DNA from: Cupriavidus necator A5-1
GTDB taxonomy: Bacteria > Pseudomonadota > Gammaproteobacteria > Burkholderiales > Burkholderiaceae
Assembly: GCF_000744095.1 (NCBI RefSeq)
Contig: NZ_JQLI01000008.1
Coordinates: forward strand, 1,240,001 to 1,304,000
Length of the DNA: 64,000 nucleotides
Direction of reading: 5' to 3'
Below, piece after piece: positions 32,590 to 41,629 of the stretch. A program made the translations under genes and the position numbers. A model generated the notes under the pieces. The model saw nothing but the letters and a program-made list of their open reading frames with translations, had not been told where the DNA came from and ran no database searches. The first letter of the stretch is position 1, and each line of letters begins with the position of its first letter.

Positions 32590-32883
32590 TCAGTGCGGCC
32601 GGACCGTGGTGGCGGCGGCGCGCGACTGCGCCTGGCGCAGGATATGCGGCGGCAGGCGCTTGAGGATCAGGTGTACCGCCAGCGGGATCAGTACGACGTC
32701 GTCGATGATGCCCAGCCCCGCGACCACGTCGGGGATGAGGTCGATCGGCGAGATCGCGTAGAACAGCAGCCCGAGCGCGGCGGGCTTGAGCCAGGCCGGC
32801 GCATCCGGATGGCGCAGCGCGTACCAGAACAGGCGCCCGTCGCTGCGTACCAGCGCCCACAGGGCCGAAAATCGCTTCAACAT
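32590..32883 (-). CDS. YkvA-like DUF1232 membrane protein
   Basis: A 97-residue protein with the DUF1232 core (LLFYAISPIDLIPDVVAGLGIIDDVVLIPLAVHLI), which forms a hydrophobic hairpin carrying conserved Asp/Pro residues. The N-terminal 25 residues are amphipathic. Function is not known for the family. It is a single gene, convergent with qor. Confidence 0.85.
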   Translation of the reverse strand: MLKRFSALWALVRSDGRLFWYALRHPDAPAWLKPAALGLLFYAISPIDLIPDVVAGLGIIDDVVLIPLAVHLILKRLPPHILRQAQSRAAATTVRPH

Positions 32884-33004
32884 GAGAGGCCTCCTTCACA
32901 TGGCGGCGCCTGACACTGGCGCATGCACAGATAGCTTGGGCCGTTGTGGGCGGCTTCAAGTTCCGGAGGTGCAGGGGGATGCCTTGGGAGATGCCAAGGC
33001 AGCG

Positions 33005-33160
33005 GGTTTGCTCCCCTCTCCCGCGCGCGGGAGACGGGCAGGGGTGAGGGCGGGCGGGTCAAAGGCTGAGGGCGGCGGGTTAAAACCGTTGGCCCCGCTT
33101 GGTGTGGTTCCTAGCTAGACCACCCCTCACCCCGGCCCTCTCACGCTGAGGGGAGAGGGA
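33005..33160. repeat. Intergenic palindromic repeat cluster
   Basis: CTCTCCCGCGCGCGGGAGA at 33015-33033 and a second CCCTC/GAGGG block near 33121-33160 with inverted GGGGTGAGG / CCTCACCCC arms. The core matches the palindrome at 27450-27502. These fill most of the roughly 320-bp gap between the DUF1232 gene and the BMP receptor gene; no gene is seen there. Confidence 0.6.
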
Positions 33161-33206
33161 GAACACCCTGCTTAGGCTAGCTCGAGCGGCTTTGGTGCAC
33201 CGGCAA

Positions 33207-34352
33207 TCAGCCCGGGATCTTGCCTTCCACGCCATCGACGTAGAACTTCACGTCGTGCAGGAATTTGTCGTCAGCAACCTGGTCCTTGGCCAGCTGCTCC
33301 TTGCCGGTGTTGTCCTTGATCGGACCCTTCCAGATCGGCGCGCTGCCGTCGGCGATACCCTTCTTGCGCTCTTCGACCAGCTTCTTGACGTCCTCAGGCA
33401 CGATCGTGTTGAACGCCTTCAGGTCGATCATGCCTTCCTTCAGGCCCCACCAGGTGGTGCCGTTCTTCCACTGCTTGTTCAGCACGTCTTCCACCACCTT
33501 GTTGTAGTAGACGCCCCACGAGATCACCGAGGCGGCCAGGTGGGCCTTCTCGCCGAACTTGGTCATGTCGCTGTCCCAGCCGAAGGCATACACGCCCTTT
33601 TCCTGCGCGGTCTGCACCACGGCGGCGGAGTCGGTGTTCTGCATCAGCATGTCCACGCCCTGGCCGATCAGCGTGGTGGCGGCTTCGCGCTCCTTGCCCG
33701 GATCGAACCACTTGTTGACCCACACCACCTTGACCGTCGCATTCGGGTTGACGCTGCGCGCGCCCAGCGTGAACGAGTCGATATTGCGGATCACTTCGGG
33801 GATCGGCACCGAGGCCACCACGCCCATCTTGCCGCTCTTGCTCATCTTGCCGGCGACCACGCCCGCCAGGTACGCGCCTTCATAGGTGCGCACGTCGTAC
33901 TGGGCCAGGTTCTCGGCGGTCTTGAAGCCGGTGGCGTGCTCGAACTTGACGTCCGGGAATTCCTTGGCGACCTTGAGCATCGACTCCATGTAGCCGAAGG
34001 TGGTGCCAAAGATCAGCTTGTTTCCCTGGCTGGCCAGGTCGCGGAACACGCGCTCGGCGTCGGCGGCCGATTCCGGCACGTTCTCGACATAGGTGGTCTT
34101 GACCTTGTCGCCGAACTTGGCTTCCACGGCCTTGCGGCCGGTGTCATGCGCGAAGGTCCAGCCAGCATCGCCCACCGGCCCGATGTACACGAAGGCGACC
34201 TTGAGCGGCTCGGCCTTCTGCTCGGCAGCGGGCGGGGAGGCCGGACCAGCCGTCTCGGCAGGCTTCTCGGCCTCTTTCTTGCCGCAGCCGGCCAGGGCCA
34301 GCACTGCGGTGGCGGCCAGGGCCGCCAGGGTCTTCCTGCGCGTGACGATCAT
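33207..34352 (-). CDS. BMP-family lipoprotein, substrate-binding subunit of a nucleoside-type ABC importer
   Basis: A 381-residue lipoprotein (signal LAALAATAVLALAGC, Cys about residue 23). The mature part is a BMP/Med-type binding protein: VAFVYIGPVGDAGWTFAHD, FGTTFGYMESM, YEGAYLAGVVAGKMSKSGKMG and QNTDSAAVVQTAQEKGVYAFGWDSDM. Relatives bind purine nucleosides or related compounds. ATG 34352 follows AAGGAGAAATC. It is the last gene of a four-gene minus-strand set (ATPase, two permeases, receptor) with short gaps. The exact ligand cannot be read from the sequence. Confidence 0.88.
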   Translation of the reverse strand: MIVTRRKTLAALAATAVLALAGCGKKEAEKPAETAGPASPPAAEQKAEPLKVAFVYIGPVGDAGWTFAHDTGRKAVEAKFGDKVKTTYVENVPESAADAERVFRDLASQGNKLIFGTTFGYMESMLKVAKEFPDVKFEHATGFKTAENLAQYDVRTYEGAYLAGVVAGKMSKSGKMGVVASVPIPEVIRNIDSFTLGARSVNPNATVKVVWVNKWFDPGKEREAATTLIGQGVDMLMQNTDSAAVVQTAQEKGVYAFGWDSDMTKFGEKAHLAASVISWGVYYNKVVEDVLNKQWKNGTTWWGLKEGMIDLKAFNTIVPEDVKKLVEERKKGIADGSAPIWKGPIKDNTGKEQLAKDQVADDKFLHDVKFYVDGVEGKIPG

Positions 34353-34409
34353 GATTTCTCCTTGTGATGAATTGTTGGTGCGGCTCAGGGATATTTCCGT
34401 CAAAAAAAT

Positions 34410-35330
34410 TCAGGCGTTCCCGGGGTGGAACGGCTTGCCCAGCGAGGCCGGCATGTTCAGCCGGATCCAGGCCGGGTTGCGCGAGATCAGCGCCAGCACC
34501 ACGATGGTGGCCGCGTACGGCAGCATCGACAGGAACTGCGACGGCACCGACACGCCGATCCCCTGCAGGTAGAACTGCAGGATGGTGACGCCGCCGAACA
34601 GCCACGCGCCCACCAGCACGCGGCCCGGGCGCCAGGTGGCGAAGGTGGTCAGCGCCAGTGCGATCCAGCCGCGGCCGGCGACCAGGTTCTCGACCCACAT
34701 CGGGGTATAGACCAGCGACAGGTAGGCGCCCGCCAGCCCGCAGCAGGCGCCGCCGAACAGCAGCGCGCCGAAGCGGATGGTGCGCACCGGATAGCCCAGC
34801 GCGTGCGCTGATTCCGGCGATTCGCCGATTGCGCGCAGCGTCAGCCCCGCGCGCGTGCGGAACAGGAACCACATGTTGGCAAAACACAGCAGCAGGCTGA
34901 AGTAGACCATCCAGTGGTGCTGGAAGAACGCCGGCCCGACGAAGGGCAGGTCGGCCAGCCCGGGCACGGCCTTGGCCTGCGCCGGCATCGCGTAGCCGAC
35001 GAAGCGCTGGCCCATGAAGGCCGACAGCCCGGTGCCGAAGATCGACAACGCCAGGCCGGTGGCGACCTGGTTGGTGGCCAGCACCAGCGCCAGCCACGAG
35101 AACAGCGTGGCCATCAGCATGCCGGCGAGCGCGCCGGCGGCAAAGCCGAGCATCGGCGACTGGGTCTGGTAGCCGACCATGAAGCCGGCCACCGCGGCGA
35201 CCAGCATCATCCCTTCGGCGCCCAGGTTGAGCACGCCCGAGCGTTCGTTGATCAGCAGGCCCAGCGCGGCCAGCAGCAGCGGCGTGCCGGCGTTGATGGC
35301 GGTGGCGATGAGGGGAGCGAGTTGTTCCAT
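34410..35330 (-). CDS. ABC transporter permease, nucleoside/BMP type (second permease)
   Basis: A 306-residue inner-membrane permease of the BPD_transp_2 type with about eight membrane segments. It opens with APLIATAINAGTPLLLAALG, then NERSGVLNLGAEGMMLVAAV, the conserved loop of this family. It pairs with the 369-residue permease 20 nt upstream and with the ATPase and BMP receptor of the same operon. Confidence 0.88.
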   Translation of the reverse strand: MEQLAPLIATAINAGTPLLLAALGLLINERSGVLNLGAEGMMLVAAVAGFMVGYQTQSPMLGFAAGALAGMLMATLFSWLALVLATNQVATGLALSIFGTGLSAFMGQRFVGYAMPAQAKAVPGLADLPFVGPAFFQHHWMVYFSLLLCFANMWFLFRTRAGLTLRAIGESPESAHALGYPVRTIRFGALLFGGACCGLAGAYLSLVYTPMWVENLVAGRGWIALALTTFATWRPGRVLVGAWLFGGVTILQFYLQGIGVSVPSQFLSMLPYAATIVVLALISRNPAWIRLNMPASLGKPFHPGNA

Positions 35331-35349
35331 GTTGTTGTCGTAGCTTCGC

Positions 35350-36459
35350 TCAGGCCGTGGTAGCGCGCCAGCGCAGGCGGTTTTCGATCAGCGTGTCGCA
35401 GGCCAGCAGGAAGAACAGCAGCATGCCCTGGAACACCCAGCCGAGGGCCGATGGCAGGCCCAGGCGCGACTGCGCCATCTCGCCGCCGATATAGAACAGC
35501 GACATCATGATGCCGCCGAAGACCGCGCCGACCGGATGCAGCCGGCCGATAAAGGCGACGATGATCGCAGTGAAGCCGTAGCCCGGCGAGATCGACGGCA
35601 GCAGCTGGCCGATCGGGCCGACCACTTCGAACGCGCCCGCCAGGCCCGCGGTCGCGCCCGAGATCAGCAGCGCGCTCCACAGCGCGCTGCGCGCAGAGAA
35701 GCCCGCGTAGCGCGCCGCCGCCGGCGCGGTGCCGCCGACCTGCAGGCGGTAGCCGGCAAAGCTGCGGAACACGAACACCGTCATCACCGCGACCAGCACC
35801 AGCATCACCACAAAGCCGGCGTGCAGGCGCGAGCCCGACATCAGGTTGGGCAGCAGGTACTCGGACGAGAACACCTTCGATTGCGGGAAGTTCATGCCGG
35901 CGGGATCCTTCAGCGGCCCGTTGACCACCCACAGCAGCAACTGCTGCGCGATATAGGTGAGCATCAGCGAGACCAGGATCTCGTTGGCGTTGAACCTGTC
36001 CTTCAGCACCGCGGTGATCGAGGCCCACAGCATGCCGCCGACGATGCCGGCGAGCGAGGCCAGCACCAGCACCATGGTGCCGTTGATGGTCTGGCCCGGC
36101 ACATCGAAATACAGCACGGTGGCACCGGCACAGATGCCGCCGGCGATCAGCTGGCCGTCGGCGCCGATGTTCCACACATTGGCGCGGTAGCAGACCGAAA
36201 GCCCGAGCGCGCACAGCACCAGCGGCACGGTCTTGAGCAGCACCTCGCCGATCGCGCGCTTGTCGCGCAGCGGATCGGCCAGGAAGACCTTGAGCGCGGC
36301 CACGGGATCCTTGCCGAGCACCACGAACAGCAGCGCGCCGAACAGCAGCGTCAGCGCCAGCGCGATCACCGGCGACGCATAGGCCATGCCGCGCGAAGGC
36401 AGGCCACGCGGCGCCAGCGTAATGGGGGAGCGGGGCAGCAAATGTCGCACGTCAGCCAT
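35350..36459 (-). CDS. ABC transporter permease, nucleoside/BMP type (first permease)
   Basis: A 369-residue inner-membrane permease of the same BPD_transp_2 class, with a family loop (CYRANVWNIGADGQLIAGGICAG) matching that of its partner. About eight to ten membrane segments. Its ATG 36459 overlaps the end of the ATPase gene by 8 bp, showing tight coupling. Confidence 0.88.
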   Translation of the reverse strand: MADVRHLLPRSPITLAPRGLPSRGMAYASPVIALALTLLFGALLFVVLGKDPVAALKVFLADPLRDKRAIGEVLLKTVPLVLCALGLSVCYRANVWNIGADGQLIAGGICAGATVLYFDVPGQTINGTMVLVLASLAGIVGGMLWASITAVLKDRFNANEILVSLMLTYIAQQLLLWVVNGPLKDPAGMNFPQSKVFSSEYLLPNLMSGSRLHAGFVVMLVLVAVMTVFVFRSFAGYRLQVGGTAPAAARYAGFSARSALWSALLISGATAGLAGAFEVVGPIGQLLPSISPGYGFTAIIVAFIGRLHPVGAVFGGIMMSLFYIGGEMAQSRLGLPSALGWVFQGMLLFFLLACDTLIENRLRWRATTA

Positions 36460-38011
36460 GGCTTGCCACCTCCGCGGTGCGAGCCTGGGCTGGACCGCCG
36501 TCCCACAGTCCGCTCATCCACAGGCCGACCTGTTCGCGCGTGGCAGTCTCGGTCGGCACCGACGGCGACAACCGGCCCTTGGCGATTACATGCAGCCGGT
36601 CGCAGATCGCGAACAACTCGTCCAGTTCTTCCGACACCACCAGGATGGCGCAGCCGGTGGCCTTCAGCGCCAGGATCTCGTTGTGGATCTGCGCCGCGGC
36701 GCCCACGTCCACGCCCCACGTCGGTTGCGCCACGATCAGTACCTTCGGGCCGCTCTCGATCTCGCGGCCGACAATGAATTTCTGCAAGTTGCCGCCAGAG
36801 AGGCTGCGTGCCGGCGCCTCGGGCCCGCTGGCCTTGACGCGGAAGCGGTTGATCACCGTCGCGGCGAGTCCGGTGGCGGCCCTTGGCGAGATCATCCCTT
36901 GCCGCAAGTAGGGGGGCGTCTGGTGCGACAGCAGGATATTGGTCGACAGGCTCATGCCCGGCACCGCGCCGCGGCCCAGGCGCTCTTCCGGCACGAAGGC
37001 CAGGCCTGCGCGGCGGCGTTGGCGCGCGTCGAGCCTGCCCACCGGCTTGCCGCCGAGTTGCACCGACACGTTGTCCGCGCGCGTGTCCTCGCCCGACAGC
37101 GCCGCCAGCAGTTCCTGCTGGCCGTTGCCGGACACACCGGCGATGCCGACAATCTCACCCGCATGAACATCCAGCGAGATCCGGTTCAGCTCGGTCGCAA
37201 ACGCATGCGCGCGCGGCAGCGACAGATCCTGCACGCTCAGCCGCACTGGGCCGCGCTGCGCAGCCACGCGCGCCTCGCGCGGGGGCTCGCCGCCGATCAT
37301 CAGCCGCGACAGCGAGGCCGCGGTCTCCTGGCGCGGATCGCACACGCCGGTGACCTTGCCCATGCGCATCACGGTGGCGTGATGGCACAGCGCGCGGATC
37401 TCGTCGAGCTTGTGGCTGATATAGAGGATGCTGGTGCCTTCGGCCGCTAGCTGGCGCAGCGTGACAAAGAGCGTTTCGACAGCCTGCGGCGTCAGTACCG
37501 AAGTGGGTTCGTCCAGGATCAGCAGTTGCGGATTGGCCAGCAGCGCGCGCACGATCTCTACGCGCTGGCGTTCGCCGACCGACAGCGTATGCACATGGCG
37601 GTTGGGTTCCAGCGGCAGGCCGTAGCGCTCGGCGGTGGCGCGGATACGCTCGGCCAGCTCTTTCATGCTGCCTTGCTGCCCCGCCGGCAGGCCGAGCGCG
37701 ATGTTCTCTGTGACCGTCAGCGTGTCGAACAGCGAGAAGTGCTGGAACACCATCGCGATGCCCAGGTTGCGGGCATCGTGCGGGCTGTTGATGCTGACCG
37801 GCTCCCCGTTGAAGTGCATTTCGCCGGCGTCGGGCCGGACCGCGCCGAAGATAATCTTCATCAGAGTGGATTTGCCGGCGCCGTTTTCACCCAGCACGGC
37901 GTGGATTTCACCGGGGGCGACGCTGAGGCTGACGTCGTCATTGGCGACGACGCCCGGGTAGCGCTTGCTGATATTTGCCAGCGCCAGCCTGGGAGGGAGT
38001 TGAGATGTCAC
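36452..38011 (-). CDS. ABC transporter ATP-binding protein with two nucleotide-binding domains, nucleoside type
   Basis: A 519-residue double ATPase. Domain one: Walker A GENGAGKSTLMKI, signature LSVGERQRVEIVRAL, Walker B LLILDEPTSVLTP. Domain two: GVSGNGQQELLAALSG, signature LSGGNLQKFIVGREI and VLIVAQPTWGVDVGA; the second site has Gln in place of the Glu normally following the Walker B Asp, as is usual for these asymmetric importers. The start is uncertain: GTG 38011 gives the normal length, while the frame to 38248 adds unconserved residues. First gene of the operon. Confidence 0.87.
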   Translation of the reverse strand: MTSQLPPRLALANISKRYPGVVANDDVSLSVAPGEIHAVLGENGAGKSTLMKIIFGAVRPDAGEMHFNGEPVSINSPHDARNLGIAMVFQHFSLFDTLTVTENIALGLPAGQQGSMKELAERIRATAERYGLPLEPNRHVHTLSVGERQRVEIVRALLANPQLLILDEPTSVLTPQAVETLFVTLRQLAAEGTSILYISHKLDEIRALCHHATVMRMGKVTGVCDPRQETAASLSRLMIGGEPPREARVAAQRGPVRLSVQDLSLPRAHAFATELNRISLDVHAGEIVGIAGVSGNGQQELLAALSGEDTRADNVSVQLGGKPVGRLDARQRRRAGLAFVPEERLGRGAVPGMSLSTNILLSHQTPPYLRQGMISPRAATGLAATVINRFRVKASGPEAPARSLSGGNLQKFIVGREIESGPKVLIVAQPTWGVDVGAAAQIHNEILALKATGCAILVVSEELDELFAICDRLHVIAKGRLSPSVPTETATREQVGLWMSGLWDGGPAQARTAEVASHG

Positions 38012-38253
38012 TGAGGCGGCTCGAGTTGTTGTGATGGCAGCAACGTGGGGAATGCGACAAGGCGAGTCAGAAGCGCGGCAGTGCGTGGCGCAGCATCGCC
38101 ACGACGCATTGCAGCATTCATCATGATTTCGTGATGCCAGATATTGGTGGTGAATTATATAAGTGAGCAGGGTCCGGACGGGTTGAAACCGGCGACTTTC
38201 CAGCCCCTGCAACGGTTGCAGGCAGGTTGCAAGTCGCATGCCGGCCACAGTAC

Positions 38254-38290
38254 GAAAAAAAGCCGCCGCCCCCTTTCGGAGGCGGCGGCT
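38254..38290 (-). terminator. Rho-independent terminator of the pirin gene
   Basis: Minus strand: stem AGCCGCCGCC / GGCGGCGGCT (38261-38270 with 38281-38290) followed by seven T. It ends leftward transcription 30 nt after the pirin stop. Confidence 0.88.
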
Positions 38291-38319
38291 TGCAAGCTGC
38301 TAGGCCGCTGCGGAAGGCG

Positions 38320-39249
38320 TCAGGCCCCGGTCGCGGCCGGGATCGTGGCGAAGCGCCCGTCGCGGAAATCCGCCAGCGTCTGGTAGATCTGCTCCTGCGT
38401 ATTCATCACGAACGGGCCGTACTGCGCGATCGCCTCGTTCAGCGGCTTGCCGGCGATCAGCAGGAAGCGCGCGTCGGACTCGGCCTTGACGATGACGCCG
38501 TCGGCCACGCCGGCATTGTCCAGCACGCCCATGCGCTGGGCCTCGAGCACGGCGCGGTCGTCGCCGTCACCGATGGACACCTCGCCCCGGTACACATAGA
38601 CGAAGGCGTTGTGCCCCGCCGGCAGCGCCTGCGCGAAAGTTTGCCCGGCGGGCAGGTGCACGTCCAGGTAGACCGGCTCGGTCACAGGCCGCGTGATCGC
38701 GCCGGCCACGCCATGCGTGGCGCCCGCCAGCACGCGCACCGTTGCGCCGTTGTCCAGCGCCACCGTGGGGATTTCGGCAGACGGCAGGTCGCGGTACCAC
38801 GGCGCGGTCATCTTGTCCGCGGCCGGCAGGTTCAGCCACAGCTGGAAGCCTTCCATGCGGCCGCCTTCCTGCTCGGGCATTTCCGAGTGCACCACGCCTG
38901 AGCCCGCCACCATCCACTGCGCGCCGCCGTTTTGCAGCAGGCCCTCATTGCCGGCGCTGTCGCGATGGCGCATGCGGCCGGCCAGCATATAGGTGATGGT
39001 CTCGAAGCCGCGGTGCGGGTGATCGGGGAAGCCGCCGATGTAGTCATCCTTGCTGTCGGTGCCGAAGGCATCGAGCATCAGGAACGGGTCCAGCCGGCGT
39101 TGCAGGTTCTGCGTCAGCACGCGGGTCAGTTTGACGCCGGCGCCGTCCGAGGTGGCGATGCCCCGCACGACGCGGTCCACGGCGCGCGAGCGTTGCACGG
39201 TTTCCGCGGCGGTGGCGGGAACGGTGACGAGGGTAGTACGAGTGTCCAT
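38320..39249 (-). CDS. Pirin family protein
   Basis: A 309-residue bicupin. The N-terminal cupin carries the metal site PDHPHRGFETITYML and later GVVHSEMP; the second half is the pirin C-terminal domain. Bacterial pirins are iron-binding proteins; some act as quercetin dioxygenases and others bind metabolic enzymes. The role here is unknown. It is divergent from the osmoprotectant operon across a 690-bp region. Confidence 0.88.
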   Translation of the reverse strand: MDTRTTLVTVPATAAETVQRSRAVDRVVRGIATSDGAGVKLTRVLTQNLQRRLDPFLMLDAFGTDSKDDYIGGFPDHPHRGFETITYMLAGRMRHRDSAGNEGLLQNGGAQWMVAGSGVVHSEMPEQEGGRMEGFQLWLNLPAADKMTAPWYRDLPSAEIPTVALDNGATVRVLAGATHGVAGAITRPVTEPVYLDVHLPAGQTFAQALPAGHNAFVYVYRGEVSIGDGDDRAVLEAQRMGVLDNAGVADGVIVKAESDARFLLIAGKPLNEAIAQYGPFVMNTQEQIYQTLADFRDGRFATIPAATGA

Positions 39250-39511
39250 ATCTTTCTCCTGTGGCCGGGTTGCACCCCGCGGTTGCGCCGTGCTTCCCGT
39301 CGTTTCGGCTACCTCGTCAATTTAGTGGTTTGGCTGGGAAAGAGTAGAGGGCTGGCGGGGAACAGATTGTTCTGCTGGTGTATCGAGTCACCAGATCTTC
39401 CTAGTCGATTTTGGAACGGTCCGCGGTGTGCGGTCAGGGCGAATCCCCGGTGCTGCACCGGACGCCCCGTAACCCGAAATTGGGGGCAAATTCGCGCCAG
39501 AAGGCGGGAAG

Positions 39512-39540
39512 ATGACAAGATCGAAGAAGATCGCTATAAT
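39512..39540 (+). promoter_or_regulatory. Strong sigma-70-type promoter upstream of the osmoprotectant operon
   Basis: ATGACA (39512-39517), 17-nt spacer, TATAAT (39535-39540): 11 of 12 consensus bases. Overlapping palindromes GCTATAATAGC and ATAGCGCTAT cover the -10 and start region, so a repressor may bind here. Nothing convincing is seen between the pirin start and this promoter. Confidence 0.75.
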
Positions 39541-39546
39541 AGCGCT

Positions 39547-39941
39547 ATCTTTGTCATCCGTTGATGCGAGAAGCCAGTGGGGAATCCCGCCAGGCCCTTG
39601 CCAGTCAACGGCCGATGGATCGGCGGCGCGTCGAAAACCTTCAATACCTGCGCTACCACTGGCCAACCGAAACAACGCGCTAAAAACGCGCTTGCGACCC
39701 GGTTGCGCCGCTTCAGGGACTGCCGTGCCTCGCACCGGCATCCCGTCAATCGGGCTTCCCGCCAACCGCGGAAGGGCCCACAGACCGTCCGCTGGCAATC
39801 CTGCCGGTCATGGCGGCAATGCAATCTGAACCGGGCCTGGTGGCGCTCCTTCTCCGCACGCACCAGCCCATATTGTTTTCCATCGTCCGCAAGTGGCGTG
39901 TTGCGCGCTTTTTGGGCCGGTGGAAAGGGATGAGAGAGAGT
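39547..39941 (+). other. Long structured leader or possible small RNA upstream of the osmoprotectant operon
   Basis: About 395 nt lie between the predicted start of transcription and ATG 39942, with no good ORF. A 7-bp stem CCGTTGA / TCAACGG (39558-39564 with 39605-39611) closes a domain that contains GGG-AAT-CCC, followed by a hairpin CCGAT-GG-ATCGG at 39612-39623 and GCGCG/CGCGC near 39680. It matches no riboswitch family I can recognise. Confidence 0.4.
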
Positions 39942-40658
39942 ATGTCAAAGCAATCGGCACGGGCTTTTGCCTGGGCAGGACTGACCCTTGCCGCGCTGAC
40001 CGCATTGGTGGCGTGGATCGGCGTCGATGTGATCCGGCAGTATCAGGAGCGCCTGCTCTACGACGTGGCCGACCATCTCCAGCTGGTGGTGATGTCGATG
40101 GCGCTGGCGCTGGTTACCGGCATTCCGGCCGGCATCGCGTTGAGTCGGCCGTGCATGCTCGGCTGGGCGGACCGGCTGATGCAGATCTTCAACGTCGGCA
40201 ACACTGTGCCGTCGCTGGCGGTGCTGGCACTGGCGCTGGCCGCGCTCGGTATCGGCGAGCGGCCTGCGATCCTGGCGCTGTGGCTGGCCTCGCTGCTGCC
40301 GATCGTGCGCAACACCTATGAGGGGCTGCGCACCGTGTCGCCCACGCTGCTGGAAGCGGCGCGCGGCATCGGCATGACGCCGATGCAGCGGCTGGTGCGC
40401 GTGGAACTGCCCAACGCGCTGCCGGTGATGCTGGCCGGCATCCGCATCAGCCTCGTCATCAACGTGGGCTCGGTGCCGCTGTCGTTCCTGATCGGCGCCA
40501 ACAGCCTGGGCGAGCTGATCTTCCCGGGCATCTACCTGAACAACCAGTCGCTGCTGCTGCTGGGCGCGGCCGCCACGGCGCTGCTGGCGCTGGCACTGGA
40601 CGCGCTCTTCGCCACCGCCGGGCAGATGTACCTGCGCCGCCGCGGCCTGGCGCGCTGA
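39942..40658 (+). CDS. Osmoprotectant-type ABC transporter permease (OpuC/YehY class), first
   Basis: A 238-residue inner-membrane permease with about five or six segments. The EAA-type loop is LLEAARGIGMTPMQRLVRVELPNALPVMLAGIRIS, the contact for the ATPase. ATG 39942 is preferred because GAGAGAG precedes it; an in-frame ATG at 39930 is possible. It begins a four-gene operon (permease, receptor, permease, ATPase) typical of glycine betaine/carnitine/choline importers. Confidence 0.87.
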   Translation: MSKQSARAFAWAGLTLAALTALVAWIGVDVIRQYQERLLYDVADHLQLVVMSMALALVTGIPAGIALSRPCMLGWADRLMQIFNVGNTVPSLAVLALALAALGIGERPAILALWLASLLPIVRNTYEGLRTVSPTLLEAARGIGMTPMQRLVRVELPNALPVMLAGIRISLVINVGSVPLSFLIGANSLGELIFPGIYLNNQSLLLLGAAATALLALALDALFATAGQMYLRRRGLAR

Positions 40659-40671
40659 CCCCGAGGTCGAT

Positions 40672-41619
40672 ATGAAGGATCAAATGCAATTTATCCGCCG
40701 CCGTGCCCGGCGCATCGCCATGTTCGTGGCTGCCGTCACGGCTCTTGCCGCGGGACTGGCGCTGGCCACTGCGCCTGACGCGCATGCTGAAGCCACGCCG
40801 ATCCGCGTGGGCGGCAAGAACTTCACCGAGCAGCTGCTGCTGTCATCGATGACGTCGAAGTACCTGCGCGCCAAGGGCTTCACTACCGAACTGACCGCCG
40901 GCCTGGGCAGCACGCTGATGCGCCAGGCGATGGAGAGCAACCAGCTCGACGTGGTCTGGGACTACACCGGCACCGCACTGATCGTGTTCAACAAGGTCCA
41001 GGAAAAGCTGGGCGCCAAGGAAAGCTATGAGCGCGTGAAGCAGATGGATGGCGCGCGCGGGCTGGTGTGGCTCGATGCCTCGAACATCAACAACACCTAT
41101 GCGCTGGCGATGCCGAAGGAGCGCGCGGCGGCCAGCGGCGCGACCACGCTGTCGGCCTTTGCCGAGCAGATGCGGAAAGCCGGTCCTGACGCCAGCCATC
41201 CGTTCGCGGTCGACATGGAATTCGCCGCGCGCCCGGACGGGCTGGAGCCGCTCAAGGCACTGTACAAGCTGCCGTTCTCGCGCCGCGACGTGATCCAGCT
41301 CGACCCGGGCCTGGTCTATACGGCGCTGAAGAACAACCAGGTGGAACTGGGCCTGGTCTATGCGACCGATGGCCGCGTCAAGGGCTTCGACCTGGTGCTG
41401 CTGGAAGACGACCTGCATTTCTTCCCGCCGTACAACGCCGTGCCGGTGGTGCGCAAGCCCGTGCTCGACAAGCACCCGGAACTGGCCGGCCTGCTCAATG
41501 CGCTGGCGGCCAAGCTCGACAACGAGAGCATGACCGACATGAACTACAAGGTGGACATCGGCCAGCAGCCGGTGGACAAGGTCGCGGAGGATTTCCTGCG
41601 CCGCCACGGACTGATCTGA
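40672..41619 (+). CDS. Osmoprotectant-type substrate-binding protein (OpuCC/OsmF class)
   Basis: A 315-residue secreted receptor with a signal peptide (basic start, then MFVAAVTALAAGLALATAPDAHA). The mature start IRVGGKNFTEQLLLSSM, the YTGTALI motif and LVYATDGRVKGFDLVLLEDD identify the OpuAC/OsmF family. It would bind betaine-like quaternary amines, and part of the ligand box is expected around WDYTGTAL. Fourteen bp downstream of the first permease gene. Confidence 0.88.
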   Translation: MKDQMQFIRRRARRIAMFVAAVTALAAGLALATAPDAHAEATPIRVGGKNFTEQLLLSSMTSKYLRAKGFTTELTAGLGSTLMRQAMESNQLDVVWDYTGTALIVFNKVQEKLGAKESYERVKQMDGARGLVWLDASNINNTYALAMPKERAAASGATTLSAFAEQMRKAGPDASHPFAVDMEFAARPDGLEPLKALYKLPFSRRDVIQLDPGLVYTALKNNQVELGLVYATDGRVKGFDLVLLEDDLHFFPPYNAVPVVRKPVLDKHPELAGLLNALAAKLDNESMTDMNYKVDIGQQPVDKVAEDFLRRHGLI

Positions 41620-41629
41620 GGAGGGCCGC

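Noticed and set aside
39410..39510. Riboswitch (FMN or cobalamin) upstream of the osmoprotectant operon
   Set aside because: AGGGCGAATCCCCGGTG looks a little like both, but the remaining core motifs are absent and the region lies upstream of the predicted transcription start.
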